Positions 28,028 through 36,918 of a stretch of 64,000 bases of DNA are shown here, piece by piece. Every line of letters begins with the position of its first letter. Position 1 is the stretch's first letter. Source of the stretch: G963704535 sp963704535 (lineage in GTDB: Bacteria > Chloroflexota > Chloroflexia > Chloroflexales > Roseiflexaceae); assembly GCA_963704535.1 (NCBI GenBank), contig OY969916.1, forward strand, positions 4,898,001 through 4,962,000. Reading direction: 5' to 3'. A model generated the notes under the pieces. That model did not search any database. It saw nothing but the letters and a program-made list of their open reading frames with translations, and was not told where the DNA came from. The position numbers and the translations under genes were made by a program.

Positions 28028-29537
28028 CTACTGGAGGTTGAAGCCCTCGTAGTTCTTGGTGTCCAGCAGACCCGGCGACGGCTTGTCGAAGTCCGAGGAC
28101 TCCTGCCCGATGGCCAGGATCTTCTTGCCATTGCCGTTGAGCGTCACGCCACAGTTTGAGCCATCCGGCGGGCCACCTTGGACAGCCGAAACGTTGAAGA
28201 AGGTGTGGCCCTGGCCCGGCTGCAGCGTCGGGCTGGAGATGTTGAAGGTGCCGGTGTTGCAGACGTAGGTCGCGCCGACGGTCGTCGCGGTCGTGTCGAC
28301 GTTCTGGACCGAGACGCCGGTCTGGTTGGAGTTGGCGCCGACCGGGAAGTTCTCCTTAACCAGCGGCAGAGCGATGCTAGCGGTGGCCGAGGCAGCGCTG
28401 CGGCAGCTATAGGTGGTCGCCTTGATCACGCCCGAGAAGTTCGAACTCGTTGACCACGGCGACGATCTTGGAGCCGGCCGGCGCAGTGATCTTGGCGGCG
28501 CCAAGACCGTTGTTCGTGAAATTGCCGACATTGTTGATCTGGGCCGACCAGACGCCCGAGGCGCCCGGCTGGAGCGTCAGTGCGGTGGCCTGGAAGGTGC
28601 GGCCAGCCTGCGGCAGAACCTCAGTCAGCACCATGTTGACTGTGACAGGGGTGGCGCCAGCATTGCCGACCGAGATACCGGTGAAGCGCTTCTGATTGGC
28701 GTTGAAGTTGTTCTTGAACGTCGGGCAGAACAGTGTATCGGAGGCGTCAGTGTCGGCGAAGAGCGAGGTCGACTGCGCCTGCGTCGCGGGCGCCTGGCCC
28801 TCGCGGAACTCGACGACGGCGCCGACGATGTTGCCGCCGGTGGCGGTGACGGTCAGCGAGCCGAAGCAGGCCGACGTGTTCGGGCTAGTGCCGCAGCCCG
28901 TGTTCGGGACGGCCGGTGTGAACTCACCGGGGGACAGCAGGATCGAGCGGCCCTGCTTGATCGAGCCGGTCTTGGTGTGGGTGCCGCCCGCGCCGGTCAC
29001 GATCGTGGCGCTGTAGGTCACGTCCGCGCTGCCAGCCTGGATGTAGAAGACGGTGCTCTTGTTGCCGAAGTTGCGCTTGACGGTCGGGAAGATCAGCTTC
29101 GACGAGACCGCATCGGAGCCGGTGTACATCGCGGAAGCGTAGCCGCCCTGCACGCCCAGCGTCGTGCCGGGGATCTGGTTGTTGCCGACCTGGCCAATCG
29201 CCACGACCGGCTGATCCGACGAGACGATCATCGAACCGGAGAAGTTGTTGCCCAGCGCCGGGGTGACATCAGCGGTACCGGCCGCGCCACCCAGGCCAGG
29301 GACGAACACCTTGTTGGCGCCCGGATCGAGGGTGAAGTTGCCGACCGACTGCGTGCTGCTGCCATCGGTGCTGAGCGGCTGAACCGTCAAGCTGACCGTG
29401 GCCTGGGCTGTACCGACGTTCTGGAACGTCGCGGTGGTGGCCCAGCCAGTGCCCGGCAGGGTCTGGGCTGACGCCACGGCGACAACGCTCACGAGCAGCG
29501 TCAGTGCCAGCAACGAGCGAATGACTTGCTTCCTCAT
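28028..29537 (-). CDS. Repeat-built secreted surface protein, frame broken
   Basis: ATG 29537 (MRKQVIRSLLAL) with signal peptide ending ASAQ. The mature part is built of about four related domains of some 110-130 residues. Recurring strands are FPTVKRNFGNKST, CPTFKNNFNANQK and LPLVKENFPVGAN, each followed by a GISVGNAG or GVSVQNVD type strand. At about 28441-28446 the frame fails after VVNEF. Dropping one G gives NFSGVIKATTY and continues to a stop at 28028, about 502 residues. A strong promoter candidate and many Thr/Ser residues suggest an abundant envelope protein. Family unknown to me beyond a Chloroflexota look. Confidence 0.7.
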
Positions 29538-29590
29538 TGAGACCAACTCCCTTTCTGTGATACAAGGACGACTTGTCGTTGACTGCTGTA

Positions 29591-29619
29591 ACGATAGTCT
29601 AATCGCCCCGCAAACTCAA
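29591..29619 (-). promoter_or_regulatory. Promoter candidate for the surface protein
   Basis: TTGAGT (29614-29619), a 17-bp spacer and TATCGT (29591-29596) lie 54 bp before the ATG on the minus strand. Confidence 0.5.
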
Positions 29620-29721
29620 TACTCCTTTAGGGTTAGTGGCCCATTCCATTCAGGTAATTGGCCTTCTAATCCTCTTTGCCATCAGGATTAGTGCCTATCC
29701 GAACAAGCCTGGTTGGGTGGT

Positions 29722-29774
29722 AAATAGGGGAGGCACTCAGAGGGTACCCGCCCCCCAAGCCCCTCCTCTATTTT
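29722..29774. terminator. GC-rich hairpin 6
   Basis: AAATAGGGGAGG..and CCTCCTCTATTTT are the outer arms, with an imperfect centre. It begins 12 bp past the stop of the minus-strand phosphodiesterase gene, and TTTT-type ends fit termination. Confidence 0.6.
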
Positions 29775-29785
29775 CGGAGCAACCC

Positions 29786-31453
29786 TTATTCTAGGTAGCC
29801 CAGGCTGCGCAGGCGATCCAGGACCTCCTCTTCCTCCTCCGGGCTGTCCCAGGCCGCCGGCTCAAGCTGGCCGCGCTCCTCGACCTGTGGGGCAGCAGCG
29901 ATCACTGCCGGCCGATCCGACAGCCGCTCGGCATCGATAAACTCATGCAGGAGCCGGCCATCGACATCAGCCGGGATCGGCAGCTCCAGCAGCCACATCA
30001 GCGTCGGGGCGACATCAACGATCTGCACTTCGTCCTGGCGGCCATTGGCTGGGACTGGCGGCCCGCATAAGCCAAGCATCCCGACCGGGCGATGGATGCC
30101 GGTGTAGTGCGTCCCGGAGACGCTGAAGATCTGGCTGCCGGCCATCTCGCGCCACGACTGCGCTGTGTAGGCCATTCCGCGCATGATGATGTTCAGGTCA
30201 GGCCCGTATGCGGCGTAGGGGCCGTGGTAGGTATCTTTGGAGCGGTACACGGCGTCGACGACCGGCGCACCCTCGTCCGTCAGCTCAAACAGCGCGGCGG
30301 TGATCTCGTCGAGCAACTGCTCGTACTCGCGCCCCGGCTCGACGATCCCCTCCGGCTCGCGCCCACGCAGATTGACGAAGATCTGGCCGATATTGCCGAA
30401 GCTGTAGGCGCGCGTGTTCGACCAGTCCACGATATCCGCGAGCGTGACCGAGGCTTCCGGTACGAGCTTGTGCTGGAGGCGCATTGGAATGCGGTTGCGA
30501 ATCCACCAGGCCAGCGGGTTATCCAGGCGGGGCGCCAGGCTCTCACGGGTCAGGCCCAGGCGCCGCATCAGCGTCTTGCGGCCCTGGTCGAGCTGGCTGG
30601 GCTGTTTGCGCCGCAGCCAGCCCTGCTGCTCCAGCCAGACGTTCAGAAACACCTCGCGGTGGGCCGGGCCGCCGCCGTGATCGGAGACCAGCGCGACCAC
30701 GGTCTCCGGCCCAGCAGCGTCGAGCAGCCGCCCGACCTGCTCGTCCATCATGCGGTGTACTTTCAGGATCGCCGCTCCGAAGCGCTGCGCCTGCTGCGGG
30801 TCGTGCTGGGGGTGGGTTGGGTCCATATGATGCCAGAAGTAGGTCTCGACCTCGTCGATCGCGCGGTAGACGATCATGGCCAGGTCCCAGGGCTCGCGCT
30901 CGATCAGCCGGATCATGGCGTCGGTCTGGCCGCGCGTGACATCGGCCAGGTCGACCAGCCACTCGGCCTCGCGGCCCGGCGCGAACTCGACATCCACATC
31001 GAGCCGGTAGCCCCAGCTCAATAGCTCATCGCGCAGCGCCGGCGGGTGGGCGAAATTGCCGCGGCTGGGCGCGCCCAGGCCGGAGACCATGACGCCGCGC
31101 ACGTTGGCAGGCGGGTAGGTCAGCGGGATATTCAGCGCGATGACGTGGCGCCCCTGCTCGCTGGCATGATCGAAGATCGTGCGGAAGCTGGTCTGGTCGC
31201 GGCGGGTGCTGGTCAGGCGGTAGCTGCCCGGCAGCAGGCGCACGAAATCGTAGATGCCGTGCTTGCCGGGATTCAGCCCGCTGATCATGGATGTCCAGGC
31301 CGGCGGCGACATCACCGGCAGCGTCGAGCGCATGGGCGCGTAGGTGCCAGCCCTCAGGATGCGGGCGATATTCGGCAGATGGCCGGCCGCGACCCACGGC
31401 TCGATCAGGTCGAGATCGGCCGCGTCGAGGCCAATAACCAGGCTACGGTTAAT
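29786..31453 (-). CDS. Alkaline-phosphatase-superfamily phosphodiesterase/nucleotidase
   Basis: The product starts with RSLVIGLDAADLDLI, the first metal-ligand strand. TLPVMSPPAWTSMISGLNPGKHGIYDF contains the catalytic Ser/Thr region (split here), and VSDHGGGP is the late metal site. This is the type I phosphodiesterase / nucleotide pyrophosphatase fold, found beside polysaccharide genes in many bacteria. About 555 residues. No ATG, GTG or TTG exists at the expected start: the codon there is ATT (31451-31453), eight bases after AAGAGG. One T to G change would give ATG and, in the upstream frame, TGA. I place the start there on that basis. Confidence 0.75.
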   Translation of the reverse strand: MNRSLVIGLDAADLDLIEPWVAAGHLPNIARILRAGTYAPMRSTLPVMSPPAWTSMISGLNPGKHGIYDFVRLLPGSYRLTSTRRDQTSFRTIFDHASEQGRHVIALNIPLTYPPANVRGVMVSGLGAPSRGNFAHPPALRDELLSWGYRLDVDVEFAPGREAEWLVDLADVTRGQTDAMIRLIEREPWDLAMIVYRAIDEVETYFWHHMDPTHPQHDPQQAQRFGAAILKVHRMMDEQVGRLLDAAGPETVVALVSDHGGGPAHREVFLNVWLEQQGWLRRKQPSQLDQGRKTLMRRLGLTRESLAPRLDNPLAWWIRNRIPMRLQHKLVPEASVTLADIVDWSNTRAYSFGNIGQIFVNLRGREPEGIVEPGREYEQLLDEITAALFELTDEGAPVVDAVYRSKDTYHGPYAAYGPDLNIIMRGMAYTAQSWREMAGSQIFSVSGTHYTGIHRPVGMLGLCGPPVPANGRQDEVQIVDVAPTLMWLLELPIPADVDGRLLHEFIDAERLSDRPAVIAAAPQVEERGQLEPAAWDSPEEEEEVLDRLRSLGYLE

Positions 31454-32919
31454 GGAGATCCTCTTGCAATAACTTGTGTGGTGCCGCGACGTACCAGCGA
31501 CAGCAAGCGCCGCAGCTCGGCGGTGCTGATAGCGCGCAGCACAAATAGGGCAATCCCAAAGACGAGCCAGCCAGCCAGCAGCGCCAGCATCCAGTTGACG
31601 TGCAGCCAGCGCAGGCTGAGCACGCTCCCGGCCAGGCACAGGCTTGCGCCCAGCGGCCCGCCGATCACCGACCAGACATTCCAGCGGTAGATATAGCGCT
31701 GGACATAGATGATGCTCAAGATGCAGATCAGCGCGTTCGACGACACCCGCGCCAGCGCCGCCCCCTGCGGCCCAATGATCGGCTGGCAAAGCAGGTTCAG
31801 GGCGGCGTTGAGCAGCAGGCTGCATACATGCATCGGCACCAGGGCCGATTGACGCCCGGCCACCAGCATCAGCCGCCCGTTCGGCAGCGACAGGCAGATA
31901 AACACAAACGACCAGATCAGGGTTTGCAACACTGGAATAGTGGCCAGGAAATGGTTGCGATACAGGATCGGCAGCGCCTCGTCGGCGACCAGCGTCACCG
32001 ATGTGCTCACCAGCAGCGCCACGATTAGGAGGATGCGCCCCGACTGAAGGTAGATGTCATAGGCGCGCTCCTGGACCGTTTTGTACAGCCCGGACATGAT
32101 CGGAAGGATGACCTGGCGATACGCTTGGGGGAAAATCATCAGCGCGGAGAGTAGCGCCGTGGCGGCATTATACACGCCGACGGCCAGCGTGCCGCCCCAC
32201 TGCGAGAGCAGCAGGGCGTCCAGGCTGCCCTCGGCGGTGTACATCAGCCCGACCAGCAGCAGCGGCAGGGCCGAGCGCGCCTGAATCGACCAGAACGCGC
32301 GATCGAAGGAGAAGGCCGGGCGCTCGAAGCGCAGGCAGATCAGGCCAAGATACAGGATGATCGCCAGGACACTAGTCGCGAAAACGACCCCAGCGGCGGC
32401 GAGGGCATCCCCTCCGAGCATCAGAATCAGCGCACCGAGTCCTAATTTTAACCCGCCGGTGATAGCGCCCAGGATCGTGATATAGGCAACCCGCTCACGG
32501 GCGATCAGGTAGGCCTGGCAAAGGTTGGTCAGGCTGTCGGGGATCATGGTGGCACAGAGGACCAGGACCACCCGATTGGCGGCCGCGCCGTGCCCAAAGG
32601 GGCCGCCCAACCAGAGCACCAGCGCGCCGTAGCACAATAGCGAAGCGACCAGCCGGGCCAGCATGAAATTGCCTAGGATGAGCGCGCCCTGCTCCTTGTG
32701 ACGAGCCACCTCGCGGTTGAGCAACTGGTCCAGCCCGCCCAGAGCCACGTAGATCAGAAACGAGCTGTACAGAAAGCCAAGCGCATAAGTGCTGGCCTCC
32801 TGCTCGCCCAGGTCGCGGGTCAACAGCACAAAAAAGACGGTATTGGCAGCGCGCGCGCAGACTTCGGCGATGATCGCAAGCGACGTGCCGTGCGCCGCGC
32901 GCAAGGCCCAATGTTTCAC
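31405..32919 (-). CDS. Oligosaccharide flippase (Wzx/MurJ-like)
   Basis: A membrane protein with 12-14 hydrophobic helices and the MOP/MVF pattern: FFVLLTRDLGEQEASTYALGF near the start, LNREVARHKEQG, and repeated A/G-rich helices. It should move lipid-linked saccharide across the membrane for the surrounding glycosyltransferases. As written it is 504 residues, ending LLASTRPIST. The family-like part ends about 15 residues earlier at RGSP. There the next codon TTA would be TGA with one changed base, overlapping the downstream start as ATGA. The observed C-terminal tail may therefore be read-through. Confidence 0.8.
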   Translation of the reverse strand: MKHWALRAAHGTSLAIIAEVCARAANTVFFVLLTRDLGEQEASTYALGFLYSSFLIYVALGGLDQLLNREVARHKEQGALILGNFMLARLVASLLCYGALVLWLGGPFGHGAAANRVVLVLCATMIPDSLTNLCQAYLIARERVAYITILGAITGGLKLGLGALILMLGGDALAAAGVVFATSVLAIILYLGLICLRFERPAFSFDRAFWSIQARSALPLLLVGLMYTAEGSLDALLLSQWGGTLAVGVYNAATALLSALMIFPQAYRQVILPIMSGLYKTVQERAYDIYLQSGRILLIVALLVSTSVTLVADEALPILYRNHFLATIPVLQTLIWSFVFICLSLPNGRLMLVAGRQSALVPMHVCSLLLNAALNLLCQPIIGPQGAALARVSSNALICILSIIYVQRYIYRWNVWSVIGGPLGASLCLAGSVLSLRWLHVNWMLALLAGWLVFGIALFVLRAISTAELRRLLSLVRRGTTQVIARGSPLTVAWLLASTRPIST

Positions 32920-32960
32920 GAGAACCTCGTTATGCGTTAAGACAGTGTGGCAGGGTATGT

Positions 32961-32979
32961 TAGAGGGGCAGCCCCTCTA
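32961..32979. terminator. GC-rich hairpin 7
   Basis: TAGAGGGGC-A-GCCCCTCTA, 25 bp past the stop of the minus-strand methyltransferase gene at 33003 and before the flippase start. Confidence 0.55.
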
Positions 32980-33002
32980 GCTTCCCTTCTTTCCACCTGT
33001 CA

Positions 33003-33890
33003 TCATTTGATAGCGATGAACGTGCCCCACTTCCCATTCAGGTATTCTTGGGGCAGGTTATTGGTCGCGTTCGGCACCCGAAAAACGTCGCGGAAGCCGA
33101 CGCTCTTCAGCATCAGCAGCACGGCGCCTTCGGAAGGGATAAACGCCAGCCGGTTGGCATGGCTCTGGCTATGGTAGAACGACACGTCGTCGGCCTGGAT
33201 ACGCAGCAGCGGAATGTTCATATCGACCAGTGCCGTATCGATAACCGCGAATTTCCGGGTCACAGCGTACAATCGCTCAAGCGCGGATACCGGCTCCTCC
33301 AGGTGATAGAGGATGCCGAAAAAGAATGTGATGTCGAACTCGCCGAGCGCTTCCTCGGAGAGATCGTAGGTGTTCAGCACCCGGTAGTTCAGCCCATCCT
33401 GCCCAATAACGCGCGCGACGAACTGAGCCTGCTCGACGTTTTTCGGGCTGGCGTCGACGCCAAGCACGGCGTCGGCCCCGGCGCGGCGGGCCTGGATCGA
33501 CCAGAATCCGGCGTTACAGGCAATATCCAGGACGGTGTTCCCGGCCAGCGAGCCACCGACCATCGAAAGAACGGCGGGAAAAATATGCGAGTAGCGCCGG
33601 CGCTGGCGCGCCCGCACCCGTTCGGCTTTCTCAGTGTCGGGATCGACCAATCGCTCGCCGAACTTCAGCGGGTAAAACCAGACATAGCGCTCGATCTGCT
33701 GCTCGATCTCCTGCTGAGTCATGCCACACTGTGGTGAAACCGGGAAGGAGTTCGCAAACGAGTGACCCGCGCTTTGAACGATCTCTTTTGATGGCACCGG
33801 CAGGACCGGGCATGTGACCTTGCGCGATTTGGCTATATCAAACCTAAAGGTATTAAACAATGATTTGACTGCTCGTTCGAGCCGCTCCAT
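33003..33890 (-). CDS. Class I SAM-dependent methyltransferase (DUF1698/CmoB-like)
   Basis: A 295-residue protein. The SAM-binding motif I is VLDIACNAGFWSIQARRAGA, followed by VLGVDAS and the post-motif FDITFFFGILYHLEEP. The pattern IACNAGFWSI..R.GA is typical of DUF1698-type methyltransferases seen in polysaccharide clusters. A 60-residue N-terminal extension (IERYVWFYPLKFGERLVDP) probably binds substrate. It is separated from the other cluster genes by a repeat (33911-34030) on one side and hairpin 7 on the other, so it may be its own transcript. Acceptor sugar or lipid unknown. Confidence 0.8.
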   Translation of the reverse strand: MERLERAVKSLFNTFRFDIAKSRKVTCPVLPVPSKEIVQSAGHSFANSFPVSPQCGMTQQEIEQQIERYVWFYPLKFGERLVDPDTEKAERVRARQRRRYSHIFPAVLSMVGGSLAGNTVLDIACNAGFWSIQARRAGADAVLGVDASPKNVEQAQFVARVIGQDGLNYRVLNTYDLSEEALGEFDITFFFGILYHLEEPVSALERLYAVTRKFAVIDTALVDMNIPLLRIQADDVSFYHSQSHANRLAFIPSEGAVLLMLKSVGFRDVFRVPNATNNLPQEYLNGKWGTFIAIK

Positions 33891-33910
33891 AAGATGTGTC
33901 CTTTTTAATT

Positions 33911-34030
33911 ACAGGAGTTACGCGCTGGCGCCCGCAAGTCCGCTATTGCCTGCGGCAGCAAGGTACTTCACCTCTTTATTATCGAGGATTTTCGCCCAGT
34001 CGGGCGAAAATCCTCGATAAAAAGAAGGAA
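33911..34030. repeat. Repeat R2, copy B, with a perfect hairpin
   Basis: ACAGGAGTTACGC, CCGCAA, GCAGCAAGGTACTTC and then a 19-bp stem TTATCGAGGATTTTCGCCC around AGT. It matches 16465-16602 in inverted orientation, with an internal length difference of about 20 bp. Confidence 0.85.
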
Positions 34031-34039
34031 CTGTACCAC

Positions 34040-34912
34040 TTATTCGCCCGGATACTCGGCGCCGGGAATGCGCGGATACAATCGGGCATAATGATAGATT
34101 CCCGCCGGATAGGCCGCCCGTGGACGGCCCACCGGCGTCGCCGCCAGCAGCAGGTAGTCGCGCTTGCGCCGCAGCAACTCGTACGACAGACCAGTCAGCA
34201 GGCGCGCGGCCCGCGCCAGCAGACGCGGGCGGCCGGCATCCGGCAGCGGTTCGAGGTTCAGATAGTCGAGCCGCTGGACCTGGAAGCCGCAGCCGCTCAC
34301 CAGCTCGACCACCTCACGCGGCGCGCTGCTGCGCTGGCGGCGCTCATACATGCCGCGGGCCGCGAACGGTGCGCTATCGACGATCCCGCTCAGCAGCCAG
34401 AGCAACCGGCGCAGGCTCAACCCGTTTGGGACGCTGACAAGCATTCGCCCGGCCGGATCGAGCACCCGCTGCGCCTCGCAGAACATCAGGGTCGGATGAT
34501 ACCCCAGATGCTGGAGCACGTCCATACACAGCACCAGGTCGAAGGCCCGGTCAGGGAACGGCAGCGGCTCGCGCTCCAGGTTCAGCAGCGCCACCGGAAC
34601 CTGCCACTCGCGACCGTCCCGGCGCAGTGTCGCCGTAGCCTGAGCGCTGCCGAGCATCTGGCCGGGCCAGATCCGGGGCGGCGGGCTGACACAGGTCAGC
34701 TCGCAGGGCAGCCGCTCCAGCAGCAGCGCGCTGAAGCAGTACGGCGCGGCGCCAAGCTCCAAGATCCGCAGCGACCGGCCCGGCGTGGCCCACTCAGCGA
34801 GTCGCCGCAGGACCGCATCGAAGATCGCGGCGTGCTGCTGGGCGTAGCGCTCCAGCGTGCCAGGGTCGGGAGCCGGCGCGTAACTCGTGCCGATGTGCAG
34901 GGGTGGGCGCAT
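34040..34912 (-). CDS. SAM-dependent methyltransferase
   Basis: ATG 34912 lies 2 bp past the upstream gene's stop, so the two are translationally coupled. The 290-residue product has LRILELGAAPYCFSALLLERLP (SAM motif I, split), FDLVLCMDVLQHLGYHPTL and a long C-terminal region ending in Pro/Tyr-rich sequence PAAYPAGIYHYARL-like. It is clearly paralogous to the gene at 34915 (LELGAPPYYFTALLAEHVP, VLCMEVMEHLTY). Both keep the same unusual GAxPYxF loop in motif I. Probably modifies a glycan of this cluster. Confidence 0.75.
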   Translation of the reverse strand: MRPPLHIGTSYAPAPDPGTLERYAQQHAAIFDAVLRRLAEWATPGRSLRILELGAAPYCFSALLLERLPCELTCVSPPPRIWPGQMLGSAQATATLRRDGREWQVPVALLNLEREPLPFPDRAFDLVLCMDVLQHLGYHPTLMFCEAQRVLDPAGRMLVSVPNGLSLRRLLWLLSGIVDSAPFAARGMYERRQRSSAPREVVELVSGCGFQVQRLDYLNLEPLPDAGRPRLLARAARLLTGLSYELLRRKRDYLLLAATPVGRPRAAYPAGIYHYARLYPRIPGAEYPGE

Positions 34913-34914
34913 GG

Positions 34915-35847
34915 TCAAGCTTCCGTCATCGCGTTTGAAGCTGCCAGAAACGCCGCCGGGTCGTCATACAGCAGCGGCGGGTAGCCGGCGCGCGGCGGGC
35001 CGAAGGGCGCCGCCATGGCGATGATCAGCTCGCGGCGATTGCGGGTGTAGGCCAGCGGCAGATCGAGGAAGCCGCGCAGGAAGGCGTTGAACACGCGCCC
35101 CGGCAGCGAGGTCGCCACGTTCCAGGGCCAGACCATCGCCATCTCCAAGTGCTCGACCGCGTAATTGCAGGCCTCCAGCAAGATGCGTAACTCGGCGTGG
35201 GTGAACTCGTGCTGATGGCGGCCCTGGATGCCGGAGCCGACGTAGGGATAATCATCCGGGCGGCCAAGCAGCAACTGCACGAGCCGGTTGGCGCGCAGGT
35301 AATTCGGGATCGTCAACACCAGCCGCCCGCCCGACCGCAGCACCCGGTGCGACTCGGCCAGGGTGTGGGTGGGCGAATAGGTCAGGTGCTCCATCACCTC
35401 CATACACAGCACCAGGTCAAACGCATCAGGAGGAAAGGGGAAAATATCCTTTTCAATATTGAACGTCCATGTCGTTAGCTCAAGTGGTGGGCGACCAGCA
35501 CCCCGGCGGATCGTCACGGGCTGGGCGGTGATCGGGAAAGGCTCGCCCGGCCAGCTCATCATTGGGACGGTCGAGCAGATGATCTCGCAGGGTACGTGCT
35601 CGGCCAGCAGCGCCGTAAAGTAGTAGGGCGGCGCCCCCAACTCAAGCACGCGCAGCGGTCGTTCGACCACCGGGAAGGCGCGCCGGATGACTTCGAGTGT
35701 TCGCAGCCAGGTGCGCGCATGTACCAGCGAGAAGCGCTCCAGCTCACGGCGTGAGCTACGGTGGGTCTCGCCGTCAACTCCATCGTGTACGATCCGAAAC
35801 TCGTCGACGAAAGCCAGTGCCTGGTCAAGGCTCATGATCGGCCACAC
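34915..35847 (-). CDS. SAM-dependent methyltransferase, paralogue of the next gene
   Basis: The start is uncertain: GTG 35847 has GGCAGGAG nine bases upstream, while ATG 35835 and a TTG at 35871 are alternatives. About 310 residues. Motif I is VLELGAPPYYFTALL, then FDLVLCMEVMEHLTYSPTH and GGRLVLTIPNYLRANRL. C-terminal RELIIAMAAPFGPPRAGYPP mirrors the paralogue's ending. The pair could methylate successive positions of one glycan. Confidence 0.75.
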   Translation of the reverse strand: MWPIMSLDQALAFVDEFRIVHDGVDGETHRSSRRELERFSLVHARTWLRTLEVIRRAFPVVERPLRVLELGAPPYYFTALLAEHVPCEIICSTVPMMSWPGEPFPITAQPVTIRRGAGRPPLELTTWTFNIEKDIFPFPPDAFDLVLCMEVMEHLTYSPTHTLAESHRVLRSGGRLVLTIPNYLRANRLVQLLLGRPDDYPYVGSGIQGRHQHEFTHAELRILLEACNYAVEHLEMAMVWPWNVATSLPGRVFNAFLRGFLDLPLAYTRNRRELIIAMAAPFGPPRAGYPPLLYDDPAAFLAASNAMTEA

Positions 35848-35865
35848 GTTGTTCTGCTCCTGCCT

Positions 35866-35950
35866 AGACAAGGTTTCAGGTGCCGCTATTCTACTTTACA
35901 ATGTGAGTGAGGGGAGACTGAGGGGGCTACCTCCTCAAACCCCCTTATAA
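35866..35950. repeat. Intergenic repeat containing GC-rich hairpin 8
   Basis: Matches 11618-11700 in order and sequence (TAGACAAGGTTTC, ACTTTACAATGTG, GGGGAGACTGAGGGGGCTAC). It lies in the spacer past the minus-strand glycosyltransferase stop. Confidence 0.7.
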
Positions 35951-35997
35951 TTCTATGGCTTCCTGATGCTCAAAAACGGACTAATACTTTTGGGTTA

Positions 35998-36918
35998 TTA
36001 ACCCTTTTCTTGCGTTTCACTAGTAGTACGCCGCTGCTGGAACGCCGCAGCCGCGCCATAATACCACGCCACTGCGCCCAGCAGCAAACCGGGGATCGCC
36101 GGCGCATACGCCCGTAACTGCGGATACCGGACCATGCGCTCGATCACATCGCACACGGCCAGCGGCGGCCCCAGCACCCGCAATGCCTCCGGCACGCCGG
36201 CGCTCAGATTGATCCGCCGCCAGTTGCCCAGCAGGTCGGGATAGAGTGGATAGATATCCATATAGGTCTTGCCGAACATATACAGGTGCCGCCACAGATC
36301 GCCGGGCGAGGAGCGTGGGTGACGGTGGATCACGGCGGCGCGCGGCTCGAACCAGAGCGTATGGCCGGCGCGGCGCAGCCGGAAGCTCAAATCGGTGTCC
36401 TCGCCGGCGGCGAAGGGGAAGCGCTCGTCGAAGCCGCCGAAGCGCTCCAGCAGCCCGCGCCGGATGCTGAAGTTCAGGCTGGGCAGGTACGGGCGCTGGC
36501 CCGGCGCGCTGGTCTCCAGAAACGTCGGGAACGCCGCCAGATTGTCGCACAGCCGCCAGTAGTCGCTGCACTCGACGGCCACGCCGCCGCCGACGATCTC
36601 GGCGCCGGCCCGGTGGCGCTCCAGCAGCCGTGCGATCCAATCGGGCCGGGCGATGCAATCGGCATCGGTGTAGACGATCACGTCGCCACCGGCGGCCCGC
36701 GCGCCCAGGTTGCGGGCGAGGGCCGGGCTGGCCGGCCGCTCGGTCGAGATCAGCCGGACCAGGTCATCCTCGCGCACCAACCCCGGCCGGTCAAGCCCGG
36801 CCACCAGCACCTCCAGCGGCCGGACGGTCTGGGCCCGCAGCGCATCCAGCACCTGGTCGATCAGCGGGGAGTTCAGATTCGGGATCACCACCGATACGTC
36901 AAACCGCTGATCACTCAT
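35998..36918 (-). CDS. Family 2 glycosyltransferase
   Basis: ATG 36918 overlaps the previous stop as ATGA; the longer open frame upstream is not needed. The 306-residue protein has the GT-A start VSVVIPNLNSPLIDQVLDAL, the DxD-type YTDADCIARPDW and the acceptor-side GGFDERFPFAAGEDTDLSFRLR. A C-terminal hydrophobic segment (AIPGLLLGAVAWYYGAAAAF) may anchor it in the membrane. It transfers a sugar from a nucleotide donor to the cluster's glycan. It is closely related to the gene at 36915. Confidence 0.85.
   Translation of the reverse strand: MSDQRFDVSVVIPNLNSPLIDQVLDALRAQTVRPLEVLVAGLDRPGLVREDDLVRLISTERPASPALARNLGARAAGGDVIVYTDADCIARPDWIARLLERHRAGAEIVGGGVAVECSDYWRLCDNLAAFPTFLETSAPGQRPYLPSLNFSIRRGLLERFGGFDERFPFAAGEDTDLSFRLRRAGHTLWFEPRAAVIHRHPRSSPGDLWRHLYMFGKTYMDIYPLYPDLLGNWRRINLSAGVPEALRVLGPPLAVCDVIERMVRYPQLRAYAPAIPGLLLGAVAWYYGAAAAFQQRRTTSETQEKG

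Noticed and set aside
28413..29471. 352-codon plus-strand frame
   Set aside because: Arg/Gly/Asp-rich shadow of the surface protein gene.
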